From: Phaseolus vulgaris
Taxonomy: Eukaryota > Streptophyta > Magnoliopsida > Fabales > Fabaceae
Reading direction: 5' to 3'
Assembly (NCBI RefSeq): GCF_000499845.2
Contig: NC_023750.2
Location: 33,682,823-33,746,822 of the forward strand
Length of the DNA stretch: 64,000 bases
Of the stretch, positions 23,561-34,312 are shown in pieces. Each line of letters starts with the position of its first letter. Within the stretch, counting starts at the first letter, position 1. The notes below the pieces were generated by a model that was not told where the DNA came from, did no database searches, and worked only from the letters and a program-made list of their open reading frames with translations. A program made the translations under genes and the position numbers.

Positions 23561-24550
23561 CCCGTTTTCATAATGTCATCAGTCCATATAAAATTCATAA
23601 CTCATTAGTCAACCTGTTTAAGCATAGAAATTGATACAATCCAAGTAAACAAGAAGATTATCAAGGCCTCAAGAGACCATTCACACTATGAGCAGTCATC
23701 TCAACAATCAAGTCAAGTCCCCACCAAAGATCTAGCAAACCTCACCAGAAGAAGAAGTGGGCATAGACAAGAACACCAAATGTTCTTTCTTCTGGTTTTC
23801 TTAAAAATAAAACATGTTGTAAATAATTTAGGCTCACTTTAGGGGTCCAAATAGCAAGATAGGCTAGAATAGGTGCTTTTAGAAAAATAAGGGGGTGTAG
23901 TTATCATTTTAGCTTGTGTCTAACCCTTTAGAAAGAAAAGTTGACCTAACTTCTAGAAGAACAAGCCTAAGGTGCGGTTTTGACTTAGTCAAACCCTAAA
24001 GACAACCCCTCACACATTTACCATCCTATCCTTGCTCATCTTGTTTCCCAAGGCACCCATTCCCATAAATAGGGTGCCTTACTCAATGTATTTTCATGTT
24101 GAAATTGGATATAGAAGAAAACCTCTGCACAAATTGTGTGAGGCTTGTATGCTCTAGCTTAAGTCTTATCTTGTGAGAGTTGAGAGCTCTTCAATTGGCG
24201 AACCTCTACACTCATCTTGTTGAATCCACACTCCAAGTGGCATGTTCAATCTCATCCCACACCATAAGTTTTCTTTCTTTCATCTCCTTCTTCCATTTTC
24301 CATATACCACTGATATTGTGTTTTGTGTTCTTGTTTGTGGTTCCATTGTTCAATTCGGTTCCATCTATCTCTTTTGTTACCTTTTCATATCTTTCCAATT
24401 CTGCAACTTGCATCATTGACACCTTATAATGTGTTTTTCCTTTTGTCTTTGGAAGTGAACATTCACACTTACTTAACTACTTGGGATTAGGTTCGTGTCC
24501 AGTGAGGATCTTCCCTAGGTCTTACCATATATTTGATAAAAATCAAAATC
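23561..24550 (+). mobile_element. Possible LTR or promoter-bearing repeat
   Basis: From about 23815 (TGTTGTAAATAATTTAGG) the block runs through a U3-like stretch to a TATA box in CCCATAAATAGGGTGCC (about 24062-24078). A C/T-rich transcribed-looking segment follows to about 24480. The layout resembles a solo LTR, but matching TG...CA borders with target duplications were not found. ORFs here show no domain. An unrecognised host promoter is the alternative. Confidence 0.35.
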
Positions 24551-25413
24551 ATAAATAGAGTGTCACCCCTAAAATAAATAAATCTAAAATCAACTCACAA
24601 AAAAAAATATCATTTATATACATTAATACATTAAAGCTAAATTCTTTCTATCATATTTAAAGTTGTTCCTTTCCAAAACGTCAATTTAAATATAACCCAA
24701 TCAACAATAGCTAAAGAAATTGACTTTTAACAACATTCAAAAAAATATGAACACCAAAATAAAAGAAAGGAATAAAGTCATGATTACAATTAAGATAAGC
24801 TTTGACAAAAGAATTAGAGTTATCTATTGTAAAAAAAACTACTCTAGGCATGACCAACCTCTGAGAAAATTAATTATATGATTTTACATATGGCTAAACT
24901 AATGAAAAATTATAGTTGGCACGTTTCTTAAGAAACTTAAACTTGGAATTCTTACTAGATATGAAACAATTTCTAATATGTAACAAACATATGAAAAAAG
25001 TTACTTAAAATTACGTTAACTGTTATTTCAATATATTTCTCCAGAATCCAATAGCAAATACAACTTGCATTATATACTATTTATTAATTATTTCATGCAA
25101 TATTAATTACCTTGTTTTGTCCATAACTATTTACTTATATTATTGAGTTTTTATTTATTTCAAATTTCACTCTTACTCTCTAAACAAACAAAAAATGACT
25201 ATTTTTTAATCATGATATTAGTACACATTATTGATAAAAAAAAACATTATTTATAGCAAAAAAATAAGGACTAATATCATCTCGAACCTTGAACATGTAC
25301 CGAAGGTGAATATTTTTCTTCCTAATGATAGTCTATTTTGTACCTAAAGTATTTCATCAACAAAAACTACAAATAGTTAATACTTGTATTTAGCAATATT
25401 GATAAAATTCACA

Positions 25414-25417
<4 letters not shown>

Positions 25418-25448
<31 letters not shown>

Positions 25449-25473
25449 TTTATTATATATATATATATATATA
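25418..25473. repeat. Paired (AT)n microsatellites
   Basis: Two long AT runs flank a short spacer that ends TCTTTATT, and the same word follows the second run. This suggests local duplication of the whole microsatellite block. Confidence 0.8.
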
Positions 25474-25715
25474 TTCTTTATTGTTAGATACTATTGTTAA
25501 GGAATAATATAAGATTTAATTTTTTTATCAACAATAAAAATAAAATAAATAAAATGAAATAAATGAAAATACTAGAGGTATTCTAACCAGTATAAAAAAA
25601 ACCTATAACAAATATACCAGGTATACTACATATTGTACCCATTCTCAATACGGAAACCACAATCGGCTAAAAATACACAATATTATTTCATGCACTCTCC
25701 AACAATATAAAATTC

Positions 25716-25808
25716 GTATAACTTATTTGATATGATAGTTACCTAATTAATATTTTTTATTGTATAACTTATTTGATATGATAGTTACTTAATTAATATT
25801 TTTTTATT
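25716..25808. repeat. 46-bp tandem duplication
   Basis: GTATAACTTATTTGATATGA and TAGTTACCTAATTAATATTT repeat as a second unit from 25762, with a C/T difference (TTACC versus TTACT). Confidence 0.85.
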
Positions 25809-26420
25809 GTTAGTCTTAGTACTTTGTATTTCATCAAATTAAATTCACCTTTACTCTCTAAATAGTTTTCTTATCAATCTTATAACTCTCAACTATTATT
25901 TATGTTACATAAAATATCGTCATTAATTAATTGATAAGCAGGTAGCCACATTATAACTTCATTACTTCTGACACAAATGACTACTTTAGCATAGTAGTAA
26001 TGAGTTAAAATGTACTTGGTCTGAAACATTTTATAGTAGTTCCAAGAAACCACAAGAAAAGTTGCAACAGGGAAACTACATCAATAACAAAACCAAGAAC
26101 GTGTTGAATGATTATTCATAGCATAATATTAATGGGTTAAATATATGTTTGATTTCTATATATAATACAAAACTAGTTTTTTTTTCCTAGTCCAAATCTT
26201 AGATCTTTTAGGTGCTCGTAGTAAGAAAACTATTAGAATGAGTCTTTATCAATTTTTTTTACATAATAAACCATTTTTTAACGTGACTATATTATAATAT
26301 TTACGTTAATGATGTGTCAACGTGAAATATTTTAGCATCCTAGTACACATTGGAAATCTGTTTACCATGAAAAAAAATTTGATAAAAATTCATTCCAATA
26401 GTTTTCTTACTACAAATACC

Positions 26421-26425
26421 CAAGA
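26421..26425 (+). repeat. Target-site duplication CAAGA, left copy
   Basis: Five bases CAAGA lie immediately before the 5' LTR and are repeated immediately after the 3' LTR (34233-34237). This is the size made by Ty3/gypsy integrases. Confidence 0.93.
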
Positions 26426-27885
26426 TGTAACGACACTTTTTTTTAAAAAAAAAAAGCACAGACAGTGTGCCCACACTATCACTTTCTTCTTCATTCTTCC
26501 AAATCACTTTCTCTCTCTACCAACTTCTCTCCTCTCCCTTCTCTCTTAATTTCTCACTTCATACCTCATCTATTTTAGAATCTGATCATACCACGCTGTA
26601 GCAGAGGAGTTAAGGAACATTTCTACCCGATCAGATTTTCAAACAGAGTAAGTTCATTTTTACTCTAAATATCCTTTGTTCTCTGTTTTTCCTTAGGATT
26701 TAGTCATCAATCTTGGTGGGGTCAGTTGAGAAGTTTAATCCTCTCAACTTATTCTATTATATACTGAAATTTTGTTTTGTTTGGATAATTTGCATTAGGC
26801 CCGTAAATCTTGAAGCTTATCCAAACGGTGGGGAATAAAATTTTAAAAGTTGCTTGGAAAGCAAGCAATTGAGGTAAAGGAAGCTAAATTTAATTTTTAA
26901 TAGCACCCTAGGATAGAAGATCTGAATGCGGAAGGGACGTGGTCCCAATATTCAATTTTTCTTGCAGGGATGTTGTGTGTTTATATATATTGGGTTGTTT
27001 GTTTATATATTATTTAAATTTGTGGAAATATTCGGTTTTAATGATTTAATATTAAAGTGTTATTTTTTTTACGTCAAATAGACTTTTGAATATTTTGGAT
27101 CACTTTTTGAATTATATTGTATGACGAAATGGTATGGAATTGAATTCATACATTTGGGATAATGTATGGACTGATGTTCATTGTGTATTAAATATTGATG
27201 TCGGGATAATGTATGGACTGATGTTTGTTGTGTATTAAGTATTGATGCCTATGTGGTAACAGAGATCTCCGAGCTTCACTGATGATCTAAGTCACATAGA
27301 CTAAGATATCAGGTGGTGAGAAGCTGATGGGGGAGTTCATGCACACCGTGACATATGAGATGCACGGCTTGGGTTGAATTGAACTTACCTTGATCCTTTC
27401 TGTTGGATTCGCTGGTAATCTTTGGATCAGGTGTTAGTCTCTGGTAGGACTTACTTAATACGGGTCTTCCGGAAGACGTTGTTTGTTGAATATCTTGGAT
27501 GTGTAGATCCATGTGAGATCTATGTGATTGTTTTAGTGTTGGGATTTGAAGAAGATTGTATAATTTGAGAAATTGATCATGTAACTTGGTTTTCTCTTTT
27601 GATTTAATTGCGTATATTATAAAATTCTATTTTCACTAGCTTACCCTTGCTTTTCTTGTTGTGTTTGAACTGCGATGACTGTATTACGTACACGAGCAGA
27701 TGATCTTACAGGTGTCTGAGGATCAGAAGAGTTTTAAGGCGTTGATTTTGAAACTTATATTGTAAATATTTGTATTTCTATATGTCCTAATCACGTATTA
27801 GGAATGTTTTGAAAAACTGTAAGTTTGTATAGAAATATGTAGAACCGGTATTGTAATAGTTATATGTAAATTATGGGGTGTTACA
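26426..27885 (+). repeat. 5' LTR of the young chromovirus
   Basis: The LTR starts TGTAACGACAC and ends GGGGTGTTACA, and is about 99% identical to 32775-34232. A CT-rich stretch at 26470-26560 and two near-repeats of GGGATAATGTATGGACTGAT (about 27160 and 27205) are visible. Confidence 0.95.
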
Positions 27886-27890
27886 TTTAA

Positions 27891-27902
27891 TGGTATCAGA
27901 GC
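27891..27902 (+). promoter_or_regulatory. Primer binding site, initiator-Met-tRNA type
   Basis: TGGTATCAGAGC begins five bases after the LTR end and is the standard PBS of plant Ty1/Ty3 elements, complementary to the 3' end of initiator methionine tRNA. Confidence 0.92.
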
Positions 27903-28312
27903 GGTTCATCCTTAGGATAACCTGAGGGTAGTGGGTTTATTGTGTTTCTCATGTGTGTAGATTTTTGTTTAAGTCTAGCTTAAGACTAAGTTAAAAGTCT
28001 CTAATAGGATGTTTAACAAAGTTGTTTTCTTGAAACTTTGTTTGTGCTTGAGTCAAATTAGTTGTTATGAATAAAGATGAAAGTAATAAGAATGAAAAGA
28101 ATCTTGATAGAGTGGTGAGGGTGCACACTCATGACTGGATCAAGATTATTTTCTATCTTAATTGTAAGTAGCTAGAGTACATTTCAGAGATAAGTTTTGA
28201 TTGGTGTTTTTTTACCTGTTTCGTGTGATTATTTCTTTGAAGTTAATTTGTCTTAAAGATGTTGTTGGAAATTTTTAGTAATTTCTAATCCAATTCTTTA
28301 TGTGCTTAGAAG

Positions 28313-29476
28313 ATGGCACGTAGACCACCTACTCCTCCTCCACCAGTAGATATGCCCAACTTAGCTCGGGCAATAGAGATGATGGCAACAACCTTGCAAC
28401 AACAGAGTGCTACTATGGCACAATAGCATCAGGCCGCCCTTCATCAATTAGAAACTACTAGATTAGCAGTTGATGCATCTCAGCTTCATCAACAACCCCA
28501 TACCTCTAGTCTGGAGGATTTTCTGAGACACAATCCACCCAAGTTTAATGGGAAGGTAAATCCAGATGGAGCAGACCAGTGGGTGAGAGACATAGAAAGA
28601 ATCTTTAAAGCTACTCAATGCCCTGAAGAGAGAAAGTTATCTTATGCCATCTATATGCTTATTGAAGAAGCTGAGTTTTGGTGGATAGGCATGAAGCAAA
28701 TGATGGAAGACAAAGGTGAAGATGCTACTTGGGAGAACTTCAAAGTAAGATTCCTAGAGGAGTATTTTCCTGATAGTGTCAGATATGCAAAAGAAATTGA
28801 ATTCATGCAGCTGGAACAAGGAAATTTTTCAGTCACTGAATATGCTACTAGGTTCAAACACCTAGCTAGATTCTACACCCAGACCAGGACTGAGGCTTGG
28901 AGATGTAGAAAATTTGAGTTTGGGTTGAAGCAAGAGCTTAAAGAAGTGGTAATTCCTATGTCTATTAGAGATTTCCCTGCTCTAATGGAGAAAGCAAAAG
29001 TAGTGGAGAGTTTGAAAAGTAGTAGCACACTTGCTAAGCCTCAAGTGGGAGGACCTTCTAGAAGCACACCCAAATATGAAGATAAAAATAAGCCTTATTC
29101 CAGACCTCAATCCTTCAGGAGTGGAGGACCTACTTCTCAGTTGTTACCAAATGTCAGATGTTTTAGATGTGGTGGGGAACACATAGTTAAATTTTGTCCT
29201 CATCCAGTGCCAAACGTTACATGTGATAGATGTCATAGATATGGGTATGCTACAAAAGACTGTCGTGTCCAATTGGGAGCTCCAAATTCTGGCGGAGTGC
29301 AGCAAGTACAACAAAATAGTAATCAAAAACCCAAAGCTACTAGTAGAGTTTTTGCCATTAGTGGAGCTAAACCTTCGCAGTTTGATAGCCTTGTTAGAGG
29401 TATTTGTCTTATCCTTGGAACACATTTATCTGTATTGTTTGATTCTGGGGCAACCCATTCTTTTATATTTTTTTGA
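28313..29476 (+). pseudogene. gag: Gag of the young chromovirus (one amber stop, then a frameshift)
   Basis: The frame opens at ATG 28313 (MARRPPTPPPPVDMPNLARA) and is interrupted by TAG at codon 38 (28424-28426). It then runs open through the retrotransposon gag core (WENFKVRFLEEYFPDSVR; YATRFKHLARF). Two zinc knuckles follow: CFRCGGEHIVKFC is a normal CCHC, while CDRCHRYGYATKDC has Tyr where His is expected. The frame passes into the protease motif FDSGATHSFI and ends at a TGA created by an extra T in the seven-T run 29468-29474. Gag packages the RNA and forms the particle. The amber codon was most likely a Gln codon (CAG). Confidence 0.93.
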
Positions 29477-30038
29477 TTATGCTAAGAAACTTAAGTTGCT
29501 AGTCCAAGAATTATAATTTGAGTTGGTGGTCTCTACACCAACAGAAGGTATTATAGTAACTTTTTCCATGTGTGCTGAGTGTCTAGTAATTATAAATGGG
29601 CAGAGATACAAGATCAACATGATTTGTATACCTCTAAAAGATTTGGAGGTTATATTGGGAATGGATTGGTTGTCTGTTAATCATATCCTTATAGATTGTG
29701 GTCGGAAGAAGTTAATTTTCCCTAAATTAGAAGGAATGCAGGTTATCTCAGCTCATCAGTTTGAGAGAGAGATACGAGAAGGTGCAGAATGTTTTATGCT
29801 CTTGGCTTGTTCTATAGTTACTGATAAAGTACAAAAAGATATGTTTGTAGTTCAGGAGTTTATGGATGTATTTCCTGATGAGATTCTTGGACTTCCACCT
29901 AAAAGAGAGATAGAGTTTGCAATAGACTTGATTCCCGGAGCAGGCCCTGTGTCAATTTCCCCATACCGAATGACACCAGCAGAGTTAGTTGAATTGAAGA
30001 AACAACTAGAAGACTTATTGGAGAAGCAATTCATTTGA
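29420..30038 (+). pseudogene. pol: Aspartic protease and start of pol of the young chromovirus
   Basis: The protease active site FDSGATHSF lies at the end of the gag frame. After the one-base slip the downstream frame reads KKLKLLVQEL, meets TAA at 29514-29516, and continues through the flap/back-loop region ending in VILGMDWLSVNHILIDC. That is the second conserved protease segment of plant Ty3 elements. VFPDEILGLPPKREIEFAID marks the start of the RT connection. The segment closes at TGA 30036-30038, where relatives usually have Arg (CGA), consistent with a CpG-type C-to-T change. The protease releases mature Gag and Pol in the particle. Confidence 0.9.
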
Positions 30039-32204
30039 CCTAGTGTTTCTCCATGGGGAGCTCCAATGCTATTAGTGAAGAAGAAAGATTGTTCGTCACG
30101 TCTATGCATAGATTACAGACAATTAAACAAGTTGACAATAAAGAATAAATATCCTCTTCCTAGAATTGATGACTTGATGGATCAGTTGCATGGGGCAGTT
30201 GTCTTTTCTAAGATAGATCTGCGCTCAGGTTATCACCAAATTTCAGTGAAAGCGGAAGATGTTCAGAAGACTACTTTTAGATCAAGGTATGGTCACTATG
30301 AATTTTTGGTCATGCCATTTGGTGTGACTAATGCTCCAGCTATTTTTATGGATTATATGAATCGGATATTCAGACCTTTTCTTGATAAGTTTGTGGTAGT
30401 GTTCATAGATGACATCTTGATCTATTCTCGTACAAGGGAAGAACATGCAGAACATCTTAGAATCGTCCTGAACATTTTGAGAGAAAAACAGTTATATGCT
30501 AAACTTTCAAAATGTGACTTCTGGATGTCAGAAATACAATTTTTAGGACATGTCATCTCTGCACAGGGAATATCAGTAGATCCTTCTAAAGTGGAGGTTG
30601 TACTTCAGTGGGAACGTCCTAAAACAGTTACAGAAATTAGAAGTTTTGTCGGGTTAGCAGGATATTACAGGAGATTTATAGAAGGCTTTTCTAAAGTAGT
30701 GGCTCCTTTGACCCAATTGACTAGAAAGGATCATCCTTTTGCATGGACTGAACAATGTGAGAAAAGCTTTGAAGAGTTGAAAAGAAGGTTGACTAATGCT
30801 CATGTATTGACAATCCCTGATACCAATCAGTCTTTTGAAGTTTTCTGTGATGCTTCCTATCAGGGATTGGGTTGTGTTCTGATGCAGAATAAGAAAGTTG
30901 TTGCCTACGCTTCTCGTCAGTTAAAGGTGCATGAAAGAAATTATCCAACTCATGATCTAGAATTGGCAGCAATTGTCTTTGCTTTAAAAATATGGAGACA
31001 TTTTCTTTACGGAGTTAGTTTTAATGTGTTTAGTGATCATAAAAGCTTGAAGTATTTGTTTGATCAGAAGGAGTTAAATATGAGGCAGAGGAGATGGATT
31101 GAATTTTTAAAAGACTATGATTTCCAGCTGATATACCATCCTGGGAAGGAAAATGTTGTTGCAGATGCGTTGAGTCGTAAAAAGATACAAATGTCTTCGC
31201 TTATGATTAGAGAGTTAGCATTGATTGAAGATTTTAGGAGTATGAATTTGGAGGTTTCCATGTCTTCAAATTGCATTAGTTGTAATACCCTTGTTATAAC
31301 TAATGAATTTCTGGAGAAGGTGAAGGAGAAGCAGTTGGAAGATTCAAAATTGAAGAACATCATGGGCTTATTAAATACTGACAAAGCTAAAGACTTCTCT
31401 TTAGAACTGGATGGTATTTTGAGATTCAAAAATAGAATATGCATACTAGAGGATAATGAACTAAAGCAAACAGTGTTATCTGAAGGTCATAAAAGCAAAC
31501 TCAGTTTACACCCAGGGATGACCAAGATGTATCAAGATCTCAAGAAGTCTTATTGGTGGCATGGCATGAAGAATGATGTAGCCAAGTTTGTAGCTGCTTG
31601 CTTGACTTGTCAGAAATCAAAGATTGAACATCAACGACCTGGAGGCATGTTAACTCAGTTAGACATTCCTGTGTGGAAGTGGGATAGTATCTCAATGGAT
31701 TTTGTTATCCACTTACCACGTACTTTGAGGAAACATGACTCTGTTTGGGTCATAGTGGACAGGTTGACAAAGACGACACACTTCCTACCTATAGACTTGA
31801 GAATCTCTATGCGGAAGTTGGCCCAGATTTACATAGATGAAATAGTCAGATTGCATGGTGTACCCTCCAACATAGTTTCAGATAGAGATCCCAGATTCAC
31901 CTCCAGATTCTGGCAAACGCTTCAAGAAGCTTTGGGGACTAAACTCAGACTTAGTTCATCATATCATCCTCAGACTAATGGACAATCAGAGAGAACTATC
32001 CAGTCCTTAGAGGATTTGCTTAGGACTTGTGTGTTAGATCATTTGGGCAGTTGGGATGAAATTCTACCATTGGTAGAGTTCACTTACAATAACAGTTACC
32101 AAGCTAGCATAGGAATGGCTCCTTTCGAGGCATTATACGGAAGAAAGTGTAGGACACCTCTGTGCTGGTTTCAGGATGGTGAGAGTGTGTTAATTGGACC
32201 ATAA
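30039..32204 (+). pseudogene. pol: Reverse transcriptase, RNase H and integrase core of the young chromovirus
   Basis: A single 722-codon stretch in the same frame as the preceding segment. RT motifs are [40 protein letters not shown] and catalytic FIDDILIYS (30402-30428). RNase H starts [17 protein letters not shown] (about 30835) and ends [11 protein letters not shown]. The integrase zinc region has [15 protein letters not shown] and CLTCQKSK (HHCC). Its DDE core is SMDFV near 31695, SDRDPRF near 31885 and NGQSERT near 31985. All catalytic residues named are present. The only lesion is the closing TAA at 32202-32204, inside integrase, where the frame otherwise continues. Confidence 0.95.
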
Positions 32205-32774
32205 TTAATACAACAAACCAATGAGAAAGTGAAAATGATTCAGGAAAGATTAAAAACATCTCTCAGAAGGCAAAAATCTTATGCAGATCAAAGAAGAAGA
32301 CCTTTAGAATTCTCTGTGGACGAGCATGTTTTTTTGAGAGTTACACCGTTCACTGGTGTAGGAAGAACACTCAAATCCATGAAATTGACTCCTAAGTTCA
32401 TAGGACCTTATCAAATTCTCAAGAGAATAGGTCCTGTGGCTTATGAAATTGCTTTGCCTCCTTCTTTAGCTAACATTCACAATATTTTCCATGTATCCCA
32501 GCTAAGAAAGTATGTACCTGATCCTAGCCACATTCTAGAGTCTGATTCCATCCAGGTCAAAGAAAATTTGTCGTTTGAAGTGAAGCCAATCATAATTTTA
32601 GATTCACAAGTGAAACAACTTCGTGGAAGAAGTATTCCCATGGTGAAAGTATTGTGGGATCTCACCTCTGGAGATTCCACTTGGGAAATTGAAGAGGTGA
32701 TACGAGCATCATACCCTAATCTTTTTCTTGGTAAGTTCATTTTCAAGGACGAAAATTTTTGTAGTTGGAGATAA
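32205..32774 (+). pseudogene. pol: Integrase C-terminus with chromodomain-like module
   Basis: The same frame continues after the stop: EKVKMIQERLKTSLRRQKSY, the GPY/F-type module KFIGPYQILKRIGPVAYEI, and HNIFHVSQLRKYVPD. A terminal module reads PIIILDSQVKQLRGRSIP, VKVLWDLTSGDSTWEIEEV and YPNLF. This tail is the chromodomain-like end of Tekay/Del chromoviruses, thought to steer integration toward marked chromatin. The frame ends with TAA at 32772-32774, directly against the 3' LTR. Assignment to Tekay/Del comes from pattern memory. Confidence 0.88.
32763..32774 (+). promoter_or_regulatory. Polypurine tract of the young chromovirus
   Basis: A purine-rich AGTTGGAGATAA lies directly before the 3' LTR and would prime plus-strand DNA synthesis. 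It overlaps the end of the integrase frame. The tract is short and contains two T residues. Confidence 0.6.
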
Positions 32775-34232
32775 TGTAACGGCACTTTTTTTAAAAAAAA
32801 AAGCAGAAACAGTGTGCCCACACTATCACTTTCTTCTTCATTCTTCCAAATCACTTTCTCTCTCTACCAACTTCTCTCCTCTCCCTTCTCTCTTAATTTC
32901 TCACTTCATACCTCATCTATTTTAGAATCTGATCATACCACGCTGTAGCAGAGGAGTTAAGGAACATTTCTACCCGATCAGATTTTCAAACAGAGTAAGT
33001 TCATTTTTACTCTAAATATCCTTTGTTCTCTGTTTTTCCTTAGGATTTAGTCATCAATCTTGGTGGGGTCAGTTGAGAAGTTTAATCCTCTCAACTTATT
33101 CTATTATATACTGAAATTTTGTTTTGTTTGGATAATTTGCATTAGGCCCGTAAATCTTGAAGCTTATCCAAACGGTGGGGAATAAAATTTTAAAAGTTGC
33201 TTGGAAAGCAAGCAATTGAGGTAAAGGAAGCTAAATTTAATTTTTAATAGCACCCTAGGATAGAAGATCTGAATGCGGAAGGGACGTGGTCCCAATATTC
33301 AATTTTTCTTGCAGGGATGTTGTGTGTTTATATATATTGGGTTGTTTGTTTATATATTATTTAAATTTGTGGAAATATTCGGTTTTAATGATTTAATATT
33401 AAAGTGTTATTTTTTTTACGTCAAATAGACTTTTGAATATTTTGGATCACTTTTTGAATTATATTGTATGACGAAATGGTATGGAATTGAATTCATACAT
33501 TTGGGATAATGTATGGACTGATGTTCGTTGTGTATTAAATATTGATGTCGGGATAATGTATGGACTGATGTTTGTTGTGTATTAAGTATTGATGCCTATG
33601 TGGTAACAGAGATCTCCGAGTTTCACTGATGATCTAAGTCACGTAGACTAAAATATCAGGTGGTGAGAAGCTGATGTGGGAGTTCATGCACACCGTGACA
33701 TATGAGATGCACGGCTTGGGTTGTATTGAACTTACCCTGATCCTTTCTGTTGGATTCGCTGGTAATCTTTGGATCAGGTGTTAGTCTCTGGTAGGACTTA
33801 CTTAATACGGGTCTTCCGGAAGACGTTGTTTGTTGAATATCTTGGATGTGTAGATCCATGTGAGATCTATGTGATTGTTTTAGTGTTGGCATTTGAAGAA
33901 GATTGTATAATTTGAGAAATTGATCATGTAACTTGGTTTTCTCTTTTGATTTAATTGCGTATATTATAAAATTCTATTTTCACTAGCTTACTCTTGCTTT
34001 TCTTGTTGTGTTTGAACTGCGATGACTGTACTACGTACACGAGCAGATGATCTTACAAGTGTCTGAGGATCAGAAGAGTTTTAAGGCGTTGATTTTGAAA
34101 CTTATATAGTAAATATTTGTATTTCTATATGTCCTAATCACGTATTAGGAATGTTTTGAAAAACTGTAAGTTTGTATAGAAATATGTAGAACCGGTATTG
34201 TAATAGTTATATGTAAATTATGGGGTGTTACA
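32775..34232 (+). repeat. 3' LTR of the young chromovirus
   Basis: Starts TGTAACGGCAC and ends GGGGTGTTACA. Differences from the 5' LTR are scattered single substitutions plus length changes in the T and A runs at the start. Confidence 0.95.
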
Positions 34233-34237
34233 CAAGA
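34233..34237 (+). repeat. Target-site duplication CAAGA, right copy
   Basis: Exact repeat of 26421-26425, directly after the 3' LTR end TTACA. Confidence 0.93.
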
Positions 34238-34312
34238 GATCTAAAATTTGGTTTAAAAACATAAACCAAGTTCACGTTAAAGTACATGGACGAAAAAAAT
34301 ATTTAATCTAAA

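Larger units (their letters stand above)
24551..26133. other. AT-rich intergenic sequence with small tandem repeats
   Basis: No gene is recognisable. Two (AT)n tracts at 25418-25446 and 25454-25473 are separated by TCTTTATT. A 46-bp unit (GTATAACTTATTTGATATGA ...) is duplicated at 25716-25808. Confidence 0.55.
26426..34232 (+). mobile_element. Complete Ty3/gypsy chromovirus (Tekay/Del-like), recent but coding-defective
   Basis: The element is 7,807 bp with LTRs of 1,460 and 1,458 bp starting TGTAACG and ending GTTACA, flanked on both sides by CAAGA (26421-26425 and 34233-34237). A Met-tRNA-type PBS follows the 5' LTR. Gag, protease, RT, RNase H and integrase follow in that order, with a chromodomain-like C-terminus. 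By eye the LTRs differ at roughly fifteen sites, about 1%, implying a young insertion. Yet the coding region has four in-frame stops and one frameshift, so this copy probably moved using proteins from an intact relative. Confidence 0.95.
26134..34312. mobile_element. Fold-back MITE split by the chromovirus insertion
   Basis: The left portion 26134-26425 and right portion 34233-34312 together form an element of about 370 bp with inverted arms. The left arm CCAAATCTTAGATCTTTTAG and AAAACTATTAGAATGAG is mirrored by ATTCCAATAGTTTTCTTACT plus AAGAGATCTAAAATTTGG. The outer ends GGGTTAAATATATGTTTGAT and AAAAAATATTTAATCTAAAC are also roughly inverted. The chromovirus lies in the right arm; its TSD CAAGA is part of the mirrored sequence. 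A related arm occurs at 3385-3475. There is no coding capacity. Confidence 0.75.

Noticed and set aside
23815..24480. Definite solo LTR with target duplication
   Set aside because: The candidate start TGTTGTAA is preceded by AAACA but no matching repeat was found downstream. Kept only as a low-confidence feature.
27891..27902. Possible tRNA-Met related gene
   Set aside because: Only the 12-nt primer-binding complement is present; no cloverleaf surrounds it.
32477..32854. 125-codon minus-strand ORF
   Set aside because: Shadow of the integrase C-terminus and LTR start.
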